From Liopterus haemorrhoidalis (Eukaryota > Arthropoda > Insecta > Coleoptera > Dytiscidae), in the NCBI GenBank assembly GCA_963971575.1, contig OZ020617.1:19491403-19555402 (forward strand): a stretch of 64,000 nucleotides of DNA. The letters are read 5' to 3'. Positions 1 to 11,171 of this stretch are shown one piece after another. Under the pieces are notes generated by a model. That model made no database searches. It was given only the letters and a program-made list of their open reading frames with translations, and was not told the origin of the DNA. Every line of letters begins with the position of its first letter. Position 1 is the first letter of the stretch. Position numbers and translations under genes: made by a program.

Positions 1-350
1 AATGTACGTTTCTAAATACTCACAAATAAGTTTTTTCTGGAGAAAAACATTATTTACGTTCTTTTGTGAATTTAATTTATTTGTAAATAATTTATAATTA
101 CACAGGAAGAGGGTACTGTATTTTCTTATTTACCATTTTGATGTTTAGTAAATAATGAGTGAGATATTTCAATATATTGAATAGTCGACAGTTTAATTTT
201 GTGAAACTAACTTATAGATAAGAGGTTGTTAAATAAATACATTGTATTTTGTTTCACAGAATCTTTTTCTTTTTGTAAATCTTTTATTTGTGTATTCATT
301 TATTGTAATGTATGGCGTATTGTAATTATTGTAATATTGTAGCTTCTTAT

Positions 351-434
<84 letters not shown>
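351..434. repeat. (AT)n microsatellite
   Basis: An uninterrupted alternating AT tract of about 80 bp lies inside the Helitron-like array. Similar flanking words (CAGAATCTTTT) appear on both sides, so it expanded within a duplicated array unit. Confidence 0.95.
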
Positions 435-440
<6 letters not shown>

Positions 441-761
441 CTTTTATTTATGTACTGATGATGTACTGTTGCTGTAGGTACATTACAACTTTAACAATGG
501 TGACAGCCAAAACTGCAGTAGGGACATCAATAAAAGATTATGAGAGACACAACACAACGTTTTTATTTAACAACCTCTTACAGATATTTCAAGTTTGTAG
601 TTAGCGCTCCCCCAAATATACATCTTATTAAAAACTACATTAAACAGAGAAAATCGTTTCTTTATTCTAAACAACTTTCCTTACATCCATGTTTGCTGTT
701 AAGTAAATGATTAATGAGATATTTCAAATATATAGGTAACACTCCTCTTAATCCTCTACAT

Positions 762-1694
762 CAGTGTTCTTCAACTTTTTTGCCTCCGTGGACCGGTGAA
801 AATAGGATAAATATTTCACGGACCGGTTGAAAGCTAAGACACAAATAAAAACAAATATAGATAGTATTTTATTATTATATAGGTATATGTTATACAGTTA
901 TATAATTACAATTTTTAGTGCGATATCTGCTGCTGTTGCTTTGTTAGAAAATTTGATATACGTGGTTGCAGAGTTGTTTTTGAGAGACGAAGCGCTGCGT
1001 TAACATCCAGTCAATTTCTCTGTTTGGTTTTTATTATTGACATGGCTGAAAAAATATTTTCGCACGAATAGGTATTCTAAAAAATGACTAATAATTTGAT
1101 AGCTTTATAACTCAAAGATAGATATTCTTTTTCTAGCGATTTCTAAAATTGAGGCAATGATTGCGTTTTATGTCTGGACACCAGAGTGACGCCACAAGAC
1201 AACTCGATCAGCTTTTCTTTTTCACGAGGATTAAGTACACATGACTTTATATCTTCCAAGAAAGGGTTATTAATCCAGAGGTTACCTTTTCGTGGATCCT
1301 CATTTTCACGGAAATAATTATTAAAATTTTCAGCTAATGCTCTTAAATGTTGACTTATTGTTGAATATGACTTTTTGCTTGACATCAGCAGCAATCAAAT
1401 ATTTTTCCAAAAGTGGAAACATTTCTAAATCTTCCTCTTATAAGCGACTATTTCAAAGAGCTAGCTTCTTCAGAAGTATGAAAAATAGCCGCGAGTGGCG
1501 TGGTATTGAGGCTAGTAAATATTAAATAAATCATGGTTCGGACAAAAGTTAGTTTCTGAATCTACTAAAAAAATGTGCTATATGCTCGTGAATAGAAGTG
1601 TGCATCTACATGATTCGTTCGAAATATTTCGCGGACCGACAGGAATTTACTGCGGCCCGGCACCGGTCCGCGGACCACGGGTTGGAGAACACTG
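762..1694 (-). mobile_element. hAT-superfamily element, internally deleted, 8-bp TSD
   Basis: The ends are inverted: CAGTGTTCTTCAAC at the left and GTTGGAGAACACTG at the right. Subterminal GGACCGGTG and CACCGGTCC blocks are also inverted. The flanking octamers are CTCTACAT (754-761) and CTCTATAT (1695-1702), one mismatch apart, which is the 8-bp duplication expected of hAT. At 933 bp it is far too short for a full element. The insertion splits a unit of the older Helitron-like array. Confidence 0.9.
1143..1394 (-). pseudogene. hAT transposase fragment (SCAND3/ZBED5-like C-terminal region)
   Basis: This 83-residue open stretch lies inside the hAT element at 762-1694 on its minus strand. It contains 'WINNPFLEDI' and 'EKEKLIELSCG', which resemble the conserved W.NPF and EKLIELS.D segments near the C-terminus of hAT transposases of the SCAND3/ZBED5 type in animals. 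The BED zinc finger, the catalytic D residues and the final dimerisation block are missing, so it cannot be active. Family assignment is from recalled motif similarity. Confidence 0.65.
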
Positions 1695-2215
1695 CTCTAT
1701 ATAATCGTTTTATTAAAAACTGCATAGAACAAAAAATAAATATTTATTATAATCCTCAAATATTCCTCCAATTAATAAAATGCATAGAAAAATGATTGTT
1801 TTCTTACTATAAACAATTTTTGTCAAATACAATTTTGCTGTTAAGCAAATTATAAGGGAGATATTTCAAGATTTTAGTTTTAGGTTGCCCCCCGTAACTC
1901 CCTTAATATTCATCCAACTGAAAAATGCATGCAAGAAAAAAGGATTGTTTTTTTTATTGTTATATACATTTTATGTCAATAATAAGGGATATACATATAT
2001 TAAGTTTCTTAGTAAACAGTTTTAATACCGAAACACCCATTTAGAATAAAAAAATTTAGATGCTATATAGCATATGTTCGAACCCTGGTTTTACTCTATA
2101 ATTATGTCAAATTTCGTTTGCAGATATCGTCTGAAACGTGTAGAAGCCAAACATGAAGTCGAAAAAAAAAAAACAAAACAAAAAGAAGCAGATATACCTT
2201 CCAGTTTTATGTATA

Positions 2216-3911
2216 AAGTTATTTTTTAAAGTTGGTGAATGTTTATTTGTTACATAAGCCTACAAAAAAAATTCTAACTTATGTTTAAAAATTAGACTTC
2301 GTTCTACTTGTGGCAAAATTTCTTGAAAATGATACACAAGTTCAAATGTCATAATTCGACCTTTAGTAAAATATTTTTAGTTTCATGTTCAGATCTTTGT
2401 AAATAAATGAGGTTCTATAGAACCTTTTTTCCAATTCCTCCATTCTGAGATTCCACCTGAGATTCCAAAAGCTCCTCAACAGTTGAATGCACAGTCTTTC
2501 ATCTTTTAACTGTGCTGATATTACTACAATTCTATGAACCTCTGCAGAAACTGGAAAAATGTTACTGCAGTTATTTACTGCTCTGTTTTATCATGTTTTT
2601 TTTTTTTATAAAATAATAAAAAAATGTCAAATAACATAATCGCGTTATCTTAAAACCGCGGTTGTCAAGCCCGTGGTTGACGAAGGATTACTATAATTAA
2701 AGGCGCAATTCGTATACATGTGTAATTGCGTAATGTTCAGTCTTAATCTTTTGACATCTAAATTAATAACATCAAAGAAGTTGATTTTAGCAGAAAATTG
2801 CAGTAATCAATTGCAGTGAATTTACATTTTATAAATATGTTGAAAATAAAATTCTGCCAGCTTTTACATATGGTTGTCAAGTGAATTGGAAATTGAGCAT
2901 GTTGCATATTGCATATTGCATGCAATTGATGACATCGCAATAAAGATATAAAATCATATTTATATTAATTTATTTTACATATGCTATATCAATCATAATT
3001 TATTACGCTGACAAATTTTAATGTAATAATATCAATTAAATAAAATTATTTAATTTTATTTTAAATTGGAGCCAAAAAACTAGAAGCATCAATATTGCGA
3101 ATGACTGTCGTTCGTAAGTTGAGGCGTGGTTCGTATACCGGTTCAGACATAAGTGGAGATTGTTTTTCATGTTGAAATTAACCATTTTGCTAGAGTTTAA
3201 AGAGCATTTATAAATTGTTGCTAATCTTGAACTATACGAAAACGAAACTATTGTATAACAGATGCCGTCGCGCCACTTTTATCATACTATCCTCAGGTAA
3301 ATAGCTCAGTATTAATAATGATAATGCAATGAAACACTTTTTGAGAGTTTGCGGTTAGATAAATGTAAGGCATACTGTCTAGAACAGGGCTCCGGAAACG
3401 GCGGGTCAAAATGATGCTCTTAGCTAGAAAAAGTTCGGCGTTTTTTTATTTTGTGTAGAATGTTCTTCAATTTTCTGTAATTACTATCAAATAATATCAA
3501 ATAATAAAATATATAGTATTGTATCGGGAATTGAGTTGTAGCGGTACGAAATACATGCTCTACATACATATAATCCATTCGCGATGTTTCCTCGTCTGAG
3601 TAGGCCATTTTGGGGTAGCAGTTTTCTTGGTAGCCACAAAAAATAACTGGACATGTGAATATAATATTTTCATGTATATTAACTGTACTTAATAAAAAAT
3701 ATACAAATAAGATTGGCAGAATGTCATTATTTTTAGTTATTATTATTATTATTCAGAGAAGTGGACTGTAAAAAAAATTCTTTCAAACTCAGAACACGTC
3801 AGCTTCAAGTAGGAGAAGCTTGAAAATACATTTTTCATCACACAAAATATAGAATTAATTGAAATAATAATTTTAAATAATTAAGTAAGGTATTATTTGG
3901 ATTATTACACG
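2216..3911. other. AT-rich intergenic stretch, nothing convincing
   Basis: Short open frames here have no recognisable domain. A TTA trinucleotide run lies at about 3737-3753. At 3757-3835 there is a block (AGAAGTGGACTGTAAAAAA, then TTCAAACTCAGAA) that recurs in both arms of the foldback at 4275-4850. Confidence 0.6.
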
Positions 3912-3919
3912 CCCTAGAT

Positions 3920-4239
3920 CAATGGTCTCCAAACTTTTTTGACCGCGTACCCTTATGTCTAAAATAATCATAAATTGTACCCCCTAATTATTAAGAGGTT
4001 AATATATATATTAGGGCCTAATATATATATATATATATATTTTTGTATTTGTGTGTGTCAAAAATGACTTTTTTCTGGAAATGAATTGAAAGAATGCAGA
4101 AAATCAAGTTATTTTTTTAATTTATTTATTTTAAATGAAACAATATACGTCCAAAGTATTTTGAAGAGAAATGTGGCGTACCCCTTATAATTTTCGACGT
4201 ACCCCTTGGGGTACGCGTACCCCACTTTGGAGACCACTG
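3920..4239. mobile_element. hAT MITE with perfect 8-bp TSD
   Basis: The terminal inverted repeats are CAATGGTCTCCAAA at the left and TTTGGAGACCACTG at the right, with subterminal GCGTACCC/GGGTACGC blocks. The flanking octamer CCCTAGAT is identical on both sides (3912-3919 and 4240-4247). The 320-bp body includes a short AT run and no coding capacity. The perfect duplication suggests a fairly recent insertion. Confidence 0.93.
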
Positions 4240-4274
4240 CCCTAGATCACCCAATTCTGGAGGTTTGTAGGAGT

Positions 4275-4850
4275 CAATAGTAAACTGTGCTTTTGTATAA
4301 AAATTAACATGAGTCCTATTATAGGTTGGCTACTAGCAACAGACATAAGAAGGCAGCACATTGTGGACATTTTTTGGATAATAATTTTTCTAGTTGAAGC
4401 TCAAGTATCCTGAGTTTGAATGAGTATTTAACAGTCCACTCCTCTTATCCGCCGACATTTGGTCTTTCGAGCCGGACCCTAATACTCTGCAACTTGTTTT
4501 CAAGAATGCAGGTCATCGATAATTGGCATCTCTGTTCATATTCTACCTCATATTCATTATATTGGGATATTTTCTAATTGCATATAATCGTTTCGAAATT
4601 AGATAGCGATATTAAAAGATAATGGGATGAATATGAAGTAGATATATTCTTGAAAATACATTCAAGTGCATTAAAATCCTACTCTAAGGACCAAATGTCT
4701 AAGGATCAGAAGAGTGGACTGTAAAAAACTCGTTCAAACTCAAGTTATGTTAGTTACAAATAAAAAAAAGAAAGTATTATCCCAGAAATGTTGACAATAC
4801 GCTGCCTTCTTACGTCTGTTTCAAGTAACAAAAGCACAGTTTACTATTTC
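4275..4850. mobile_element. Foldback (long imperfect palindrome)
   Basis: The sequence from 4275 to about 4560 reads as the approximate reverse complement of 4850 back to about 4590. AGTAAACTGTGCTTTTG, AAGAAGGCAGC, GTGGACTGT and GACCAAATGTC all recur in inverted order around a centre near 4580. Arms are roughly 280 bp and diverged. A partial third copy of the arm occurs at 3757-3835. No protein is encoded. It could be a foldback element or the remnant of two head-to-head MITEs. Confidence 0.7.
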
Positions 4851-4896
4851 GGCGACTATTATCTAAAAATTAAGCAGGGTAATTTAATTAATATAA

Positions 4897-4927
4897 TATA
4901 CCATACACTGGCAAAGTGTATGGTATA
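4897..4927. repeat. Perfect 12-bp hairpin
   Basis: TATACCATACAC and GTGTATGGTATA form perfectly complementary arms around the 7-nt loop TGGCAAA. It sits at the left edge of the GAAATAC-rich block. No promoter or terminator role can be assigned. Confidence 0.85.
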
Positions 4928-4931
4928 TACG

Positions 4932-5430
4932 AGCTGTGGCAAATACTTAGTAAAAGTATTTCAGATACCAAATACTGATCAAAGTATTTGAAATACTATT
5001 AGTCATCACTGATAAAAAGTACTTGAAATATGAAAATTTTTAAAAAATATTTGAAATAGTAGGAAATATTAGAAATATATATTAGGGAAGTACCATATTT
5101 GAAATAATAGGGAATTATTTGAAATACTTGAAATATGTATTATAGAAATATTTGAAATATTAAGAAGTATTTGAAATATTTATTAAAGAAATATTTGAAA
5201 TACTACGGAAATATTTGAAATATTAGGATATATTTGAAATACTTCGAATGTATTTTAAATACTCATATTTTCAAGAAACAAATATCAAATACAAATACCA
5301 CGGAGAAAGTATTTGCAAATCAAAATACCAAGAACATTTTTTGAAGTATTTGTAATATAATATTTCAAACACCAGAAAGTAATTGAAATACTTTTTTAGA
5401 TACTTTATTTCAAATATTCCCAACTCTGGC
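4932..5430. repeat. Degenerate AAGTATTTGAAATAC repeat block (probable hAT-derived)
   Basis: About 500 bp is dominated by variants of TATTTGAAATA(C/T) repeated at irregular spacing. It is bounded on the left by GAGCTGTGGCAAATAC and on the right by ATTCCCAACTCTG. The bounds look like degenerate inverted repeats of the CAGAGTTGGGAA type seen at hAT ends. No flanking 8-bp duplication was found, so the element assignment is tentative. The repeat density itself is plain. Confidence 0.6.
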
Positions 5431-6588
5431 CACAGACAAATGTACATGTTTAATTACAATGTACTGTTAGATATTTCAATAAAAATGTTTTTTATGCGGT
5501 ATTTAATTTGTCAGCGCTTTTTCAAAAGTATGTAGCTGTATCTAAATACTTACTGTTTTAAATGTATCAATTGCAACTGTATAAACTATAACGCATCTTG
5601 TGCTAAGGTCACACTCAATTTCCTGGAAACTAATGGTTTGCTGATAAGATAATTTAATAGTTTTTAAAATAATATATCACTTGACCCTTCCTACTATTTG
5701 AAAATCTGAAGATAAATGTCACCTTCGTTTAGAAGTTTAAGTGTAGATTAAAAATAGAGACTTTAAGTGTACCCCTCGAAAACAAAATCTACTTGTCCGA
5801 GCGTTTTCTATAAAATGATAATCATTCACCCGGGTCGTGTTCGATGGGTTATCCTGTATAAGCGATGTATTCTTTAAACATTTTTTATAGTTTTCGTTTA
5901 GTCTGTCGTATGTAATATGACTTATTTCAAACAGAACAATTTATTTAGTGTTTACCGGTTCGTTCTAAATGATGTATCAATTAGGAACATTTTTATTTTA
6001 ATGTTTTAACGTTCATTATTTTATCCAAACATTATACAATTATAAATCCATTTTTATTTTGCACCGCAACGAGACAGTATAAACAAATAAATAGTGGAAG
6101 CTATGTTTCACCTGTCGTAACTATAAATCCAAGTAAAGCGTCGCTAATGGATGTATGTTAATGTAACTGTGTACGAAAATAAACACATACTACTCACTGA
6201 TTTTATACGATGTATTTGTTTAAAATCCGCTTAATGATTTGCATAATGTTGGTCGTCACTCTACAAATTCTCTCAGTGAATTTCATTATGGTCGAACTGT
6301 CACGGTTTTGGTTTTAATTATGCTGTTATTCGAACAATTATCATTCGACAGTTTATTGTTATTTAAATTATCTAATCCTACTCCAGGCAATATTATATAG
6401 ATATTGACTCGCATAGCTGTTCGCTTATGGAAGTTAAGGGTTGCTGACGATTTATATATATCATTGTTATAACTGCAGTATCTACCTGTAGGAAAATAAC
6501 TGAATGAGAATATGCATGTGTTTACAGTTTAACAACAAGAATCCAAAATTATAATACATACTACTGCTTAAATTTACTGGATTACATT
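5431..6588. other. AT-rich intergenic stretch, nothing recognised
   Basis: No ORF with a recognisable domain, no clear inverted or tandem repeat and no RNA gene were found. Confidence 0.6.
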
Positions 6589-6717
6589 ATCTATATTAAT
6601 AAAATTGGAGACTATATCTGTTCATTTTTTTTATTTTTTCCATCTCATATTTGGTTTCTACACGTTTCAGCTGATTGTAAGACAATATCCACAAAAAAAT
6701 TCAATTTGTATGTCAGT

Positions 6718-6804
6718 CTGTTTGTCAATCAGTCTGTATGTCTGTCTGTGTGTCTGTCTGTGTCTCTGTTTGTCTGTCTATCTGTCCATCTGTCTGTCTG
6801 TCTG
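6718..6804. repeat. (TGTC)n-type microsatellite
   Basis: An impure TGTCTGTCTG run. The apparent open frame across it is an artefact of the repeat. It sits in the 5' region of Helitron-like copy 2. Confidence 0.9.
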
Positions 6805-6839
6805 AGATTCACGCAAAAACGGCTGTACATATTTTTACG

Positions 6840-7928
6840 ATTTTTTTTTTTATTAAGTAATTAAAGGTACATCAGCATCTTGGGTTATTAGTACCCGGTA
6901 TTGTATTTTATAAGATATTGTTGATTATATTTCATTGTGTGGTTATTATGTATGTCTGTTAGAAATTTATATAGGATTTTTATTTGTCAGGTATTTGATG
7001 TATCTGTCGTATTGTGTCAAAGTTGGTGCATTCTGCGGGGGCATTTCTAGGATCGGTCGAAACGTCAAGGTTGGCTAGATGAATTTAAATAATTTCATTT
7101 GTACTTCATGGTACTTACTTTGAAAGGCCCGCCACATAGTGGATTTCCAAAACTTGCGAGCGGTATCAAGTCTGAAAATCTAAAGGATCCGCCGGTTGGT
7201 TGCTTAGACTCTTTATGAGAGGAATAAGGGTGTTTGAATTAAAGTCTGCATTTTACTTAATCTACGTTTAATGTTTAATTAGCATCGAAAAGGTTATTGA
7301 TTACATTAGAACTTACAATTATCGCTGGCTATAAAATCCCATGAGAGACACTCACAAAAACCTCACAATCACCCTATTCACCTCACAACACTCACGGTGT
7401 TTAATCAGTTACGAGGTTCGTTTATTTAATTTCAAACAGACCTCAACACTTCCAGATTACTTCTGGCTTACTCACGACAACTACCGGGTTTCTCTACCAA
7501 AATTACGTGGGAGGTTCGTCCGTTCACGGTGGCGTTTTATTCATCACTCCTTTGTCTCTCACAAGATTTTTCCAACTCTTTTCTTAAAACTAATTATCTG
7601 ATCTCTGACCCCTTTTTTTGTCGTTGTAAAAATAATCAGCTCTCCACATTAACAACAACCCTTTTATAAACTTATCTTTCTATGACCAATAATTTATAAA
7701 CCCAAGTGATTAATTTTTTACTCTAATTATTACGCAGTCCATCTCACTGAAAATATATTGTCGCCTATCTGCTTCTGTATAAACATTTGACTGTTACTAT
7801 TTTGATCTAAACAATAACGTTCTTTCAAACTAATCATATAATATACGACCGGTAAATCACTCTGTATCTTTTTAATGCTTAACTAGAAAAATATGTGATA
7901 TCTCAACTAACCCTTAAGAAAGTTTATC
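6840..7928. other. Unassigned stretch inside Helitron-like copy 2
   Basis: This includes a locally less AT-rich block (about 7330-7610, many CTCAC/CACTC words) with an open frame of no recognisable family. No domain, terminal repeat or RNA gene was identified. Confidence 0.5.
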
Positions 7929-8605
7929 TTAAAGTAGATTAGTTCTTACATTTGAATAAATTGAATACTTTTTAACTAATTGAATAATTTTTACTTTAAA
8001 TAATAATGAAATTTTATTTCTGATATTACCACTCCCACAATTCCATAATAAGGTGTTATACTGTAATAATTGTGTTGCAGTCATTACACAATGGGGGACC
8101 ATCTTTTTCATTTTGTAGCTGTGTGTAATTCTTGTGTATCCAATTCGTAGTCTGGTAGTGGAAGTTTGCTCTCTTCTTGTCCCTGAGAATGGCCATTTAT
8201 TCGTGTCGGATTTTATTGTTCTTAGTTTATTAAGTTGTATATTTTGCCATAGGTTGTCTGCTTGTTCTCGGATTTTACGTTTTATTTCACGTTTCATGTC
8301 ATAGTCTTCTATGTTCATTGATCGAGTTGTTTCTGGTGGCTTCTTTGGCTGCGGCATCTGCTTTTTCGTTACATTTTATGCCTATATATGAAGGTACCCA
8401 AACCAAGCTGATTATTGTGTCTTGTTCTTGTAGGCTGTGTAATTTTTCTTGTATTTCTTGGATGATTCTATTGCTAATATATATTTTGCCTATAGTGGTT
8501 AGAACGCTCAGGTAGTCTGAATAGATGACATATTTGGAGCTTCTTTGATCTTTTTGAGCGATGATTTCTACTCTTCGTAGGATTCCTATGGCCTCGGCTG
8601 AAATT
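7929..8605 (-). pseudogene. LINE ORF2 C-terminal fragment with RNase H (R1/I-like)
   Basis: Two overlapping minus-strand frames together give a retrotransposon RNase HI domain followed by a C-terminal tail. The upstream frame (to about 8605) has 'ISAEAIGI', 'VIYSDYLSVL' and 'WVPSYIGIKCNEKADAAAKE', the usual E..I, DS.SAL and WVPSH.GI.GNE.AD.LAKEA blocks. The histidine of WVPSH is tyrosine here. The second frame (7929 to about 8330) has 'TRLRIGYTRITHSY', typical of the segment after RNase H in R1/I-group elements, then a degenerate cysteine-rich tail. A frameshift between the frames and loss of reverse transcriptase and endonuclease make it dead. The upper edge coincides with Helitron-like sequence. 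Confidence 0.8.
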
Positions 8606-8699
8606 ACGAAATTTGGTATGATGATAGAGTAAAACCAGGATTCGAACATAGGCAACAAGGCATTTCAATATGTTTATTCTAGGTTGTTGTTTCGGAGTT

Positions 8700-8941
8700 A
8701 AAACTGTTTATTAAAAAACTTAAAATATCTCCCTTACTATTGACTCAACAGCAACAATTAATATATGCATTTTGATCAATGTATTTTTCCAATTAGATGA
8801 ATAGTGTACTTATGTGCCTTGTACTTATGTGCCTTTATTTTATATTATAATTACAATTTTAATTTATATGTTTAGGTTTAAGTATTTATTTATGTATTTA
8901 TGTAAGAATTGGGCGTTGCCTGCCTGTAAAGTATGCAATAA

Positions 8942-9003
<62 letters not shown>

Positions 9004-9900
9004 GGGAGTTATGGGGGGACACCCTAAAACTAAAATCTACAAATATCTCCCTTATTATTGACAACACCAAAATCACATATGACCCAAATAGTTTATAATA
9101 AAAAAATAAATATTTTATCTCTATGAATTTTTTATTTAGATTAATATTTGTGCAGTTCTGGGGGAACACCCTAAAACTAAAATGTACATATATCTCCCTT
9201 ATTATTGACTTAACGGCCAAATCATGTATGCCAAAAATAGTTTAAAATGAGAAAATAAATCTTTTATTTTTATGCATTTTTTCATTTAGAATATTTGGGA
9301 AGTTACGAGGAGACATCGTAAAGCTAAACCTTTAAAATATCTCCCTCATTATGAGATATTGACTTAACAGCAATGTATTTAATAAAAATTGTTAAAAATA
9401 AGAAATCAAATATTTATTGTTGTATATATTTTTCTATTTAATGAATATTTGGGGAGTTACGGGGGCACACTCTTAAACTAAAATCTTGAAATATCCCACT
9501 TATTATTTACTTTACATCAAAAATGTACTTGTGGAAACATTTGACTTAACTTTTTGTAAGTTAAATTATGGGAAAAAAGAAAATTACTAAAGAAGATTAT
9601 TTAGGGGGCAAGGAGAGTGTTTCTTATGAGGATGAAATATCTCATTTGTCATTTACGTAACAGCAAAATGAATAGGAGAAATGACATTATCCCTTTTTGT
9701 TTGATGCAGACTTTAATAAGATATATATTTGGGGGGCTATGGGGAGAGCTACCTATAAATGAAATATCGCACTTATTATTTACTTAACATCAAAAGAGTA
9801 GTTTAGATTAAAGAAACGATTATTTTGCTTCCTACTTGAAACTGAAATATCTCACTTAACATTTACGTTACAACAAAAATATACATTAAAGATATCGCAC
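8700..9900 (+). repeat. Tandem array of about 147-bp units
   Basis: Diverged direct repeats each carry ATATTTGGGGAGTTACGGGG, then a CTAAAACTAAAATCT block, then GAAATATCTCCCTTATTATT, GACTTAACAGCAAAA and ATAAGAAAATAAATA. The AAATATCTCCC word starts near 8723, 9041, 9188, 9334, 9489, 9634, 9761 and 9844, so spacing is about 145-155 bp and shortens at the right end. An A-run followed by (AT)n at 8941-9001 expands the first interval. Related arrays occur at 1-2030 (inverted) and 40870-41700. Confidence 0.85.
8941..9001. repeat. Poly-A plus (AT)n microsatellite
   Basis: About 18 A residues run directly into an alternating AT tract inside the tandem array. Confidence 0.95.
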
Positions 9901-9922
9901 GAACTACGGGTATTACAGCTTG

Positions 9923-10560
9923 TATTTAATATGATTTTATTTGTAAACGTGCATGTAGTTAAAAAATGTTACGTCCATCTTAATAATGATTCTCTTTCCC
10001 AAAAGAAAATCAATCGTACTTCTGACTAAAAGTCAAATTTATTCTGCCTATAATTGTCAGAAAATCGCTACATCAAATATATTTTATTAATAACTATGAA
10101 GTATAAGTTCGCTAAAAATTAAATCAAAATAAATAAATAAATAAATAAATGAATAAATAAAATAAACAAAATATCAAAAAGTGACTGACAGCTTTTTGTT
10201 AGATAATAAATACTGTTTTTCTACTTCTATAAAAAAAAAACTGTACTATATTTTACTTGTTTTAGTGCATAAAATGCCTGTGTTTGGTGGGAATTAAAAA
10301 AAGTAAAAAGCGTGAAAAAAGTTCTATAACGTTTCATTTTTCCACTCCTGTCATAAGAACAATACAAAATAAAGGGGTTTACACAAGCAACTTCCCCTGA
10401 TGCTTATCGGTACAGTCCAAAGAAGAATCGTTGAATGTTTTGAAAACAATTCAAATCAATTTGCAATTTGTTATCTTAATTATTGTGAAATAGGTATAAA
10501 AATATGCAATTACAAGAAGATTCAGATATTCAAATATATACTCCAGAAGATAATCGGCAA
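9923..10560. other. AT-rich stretch, no gene
   Basis: It contains an (AAAT)n run at about 10127-10160. No other structure was recognised up to the Crypton-like fragment. Confidence 0.6.
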
Positions 10561-10564
10561 ATGA

Positions 10565-10905
10565 AGTAGAGCAAACTTTATTGAAAACTTATTGCCTCAA
10601 AAAACAAAAGATTATTTAAAAATATATAACTTGTTCATGGAATGGCGTAAACAAAAGAAAATAAATTCCTTTACAGAACGAATAATATTAGCTTATGTCG
10701 AGAAAAAATCAAGAAATTTTAAATCATCCACGTTATGGTCCACGTACTCGAAATTGAAAGCCACATTATTAATAATAATGTAGATATTTGTAACGCTTCC
10801 AAGCTTATAGCTTATCTTAAATGACAATCAGTTGGATATAAAGCAAAAAAGTCACAAATATTTGCAGAGAAGAAATAAAATTAATTATTTGGATCTAAAT
10901 TTACT
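10565..10905 (+). pseudogene. Crypton-like tyrosine recombinase N-terminal fragment
   Basis: The translation includes 'YNLFMEWRKQKKINSFTE', 'ILAYVEKKS', 'SSTLWSTYSKLKATL' and, after a frame change near 10770, 'NNNVDI', 'LIAYLK', a stop, then 'QSVGYKAKKSQIF'. This order matches the N-terminal SAM-like core-binding region of Crypton-type tyrosine recombinases of arthropods (Y..F..WR, E..LLAYF.EL, SSLW..YSMLK, YSKL..FLKR, GY..KKSK). The catalytic R..H-R-Y half is absent. In-frame stops and the frameshift make it a relic. Identification is from recalled family motifs. Confidence 0.65.
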
Positions 10906-11171
10906 ATAAATAATTACTGTGCTTTTAATATTAGCATTATGAAAGAAGTTCATATTGTGTTATTTTTTAAAATTGGTACAAAATAAAAGGTTTAGGTTAC
11001 ATTCCATTTTTTATTTTTTCAATTAGAAACAGTCGTAGAAAAAATATTGTATGAAACACATGCATAAAGTGTCTCTTTTTCACTCATATGATTGCCACAC
11101 TTGCCTACGGCTCGTGCGGTCAAACTTCCCATTCGTAAAAAAACACTACTTTATGCACACTTGTTGCATAA

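Larger units (their letters stand above)
1..2215 (-). mobile_element. Helitron-like nonautonomous element with internal tandem array (copy 1, partial)
   Basis: On the minus strand this matches the two other array-bearing elements in the window (6589-9922 and 39150-41781). From about 2215 downward it reads a degenerate head like TATTAATAAAATTGGAG, then a block with 'TCTACACGTTTCAG', then 'ACCAGGGTTCGAACATA' near 2078-2100, then a GTTAAAACTGTTT block near 2010-2025. After that come repeated units containing 'AGATATTTC' (plus-strand view) near 163, 567, 715 and 1855. The array continues past the left edge, so the 3' end is not seen. A hAT element (762-1694) and an AT microsatellite interrupt it. 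It has no protein-coding capacity. The Helitron assignment rests on the terminal motifs of the other copies. Confidence 0.55.
6589..9922 (+). mobile_element. Helitron-like element with internal tandem array (copy 2), carrying inserted material
   Basis: The left end reads TCTATATTAATAAAATTGG and is preceded by A, as expected for a Helitron 5' terminus. The same head recurs at 37510. After it come TTCTACACGTTTCAG and a TGTC-rich run. From about 8605 the sequence resumes with AAACCAGGATTCGAACATAGG and GTTAAAACTGTTTATT, then the tandem array. It ends with CGCACGAACTACGGG...CAGCTTG|T near 9922, close to the 3' end of copy 3. The material between about 6840 and 8600, including a LINE fragment, is probably inserted. 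No Rep/helicase ORF is present. Confidence 0.55.

Noticed and set aside
6605..6805. Open frame across the TGTC-rich run
   Set aside because: The residues come from the microsatellite; no domain, and the sequence is the 5' region of a Helitron-like element.
8814..9220. Open frames on both strands across the poly-A/(AT)n tract
   Set aside because: They read through low-complexity sequence and noncoding array units.
8700..9900. CRISPR-like array
   Set aside because: Units are long, contiguous and diverged along their full length, without short identical repeats and unique spacers; context is eukaryotic.
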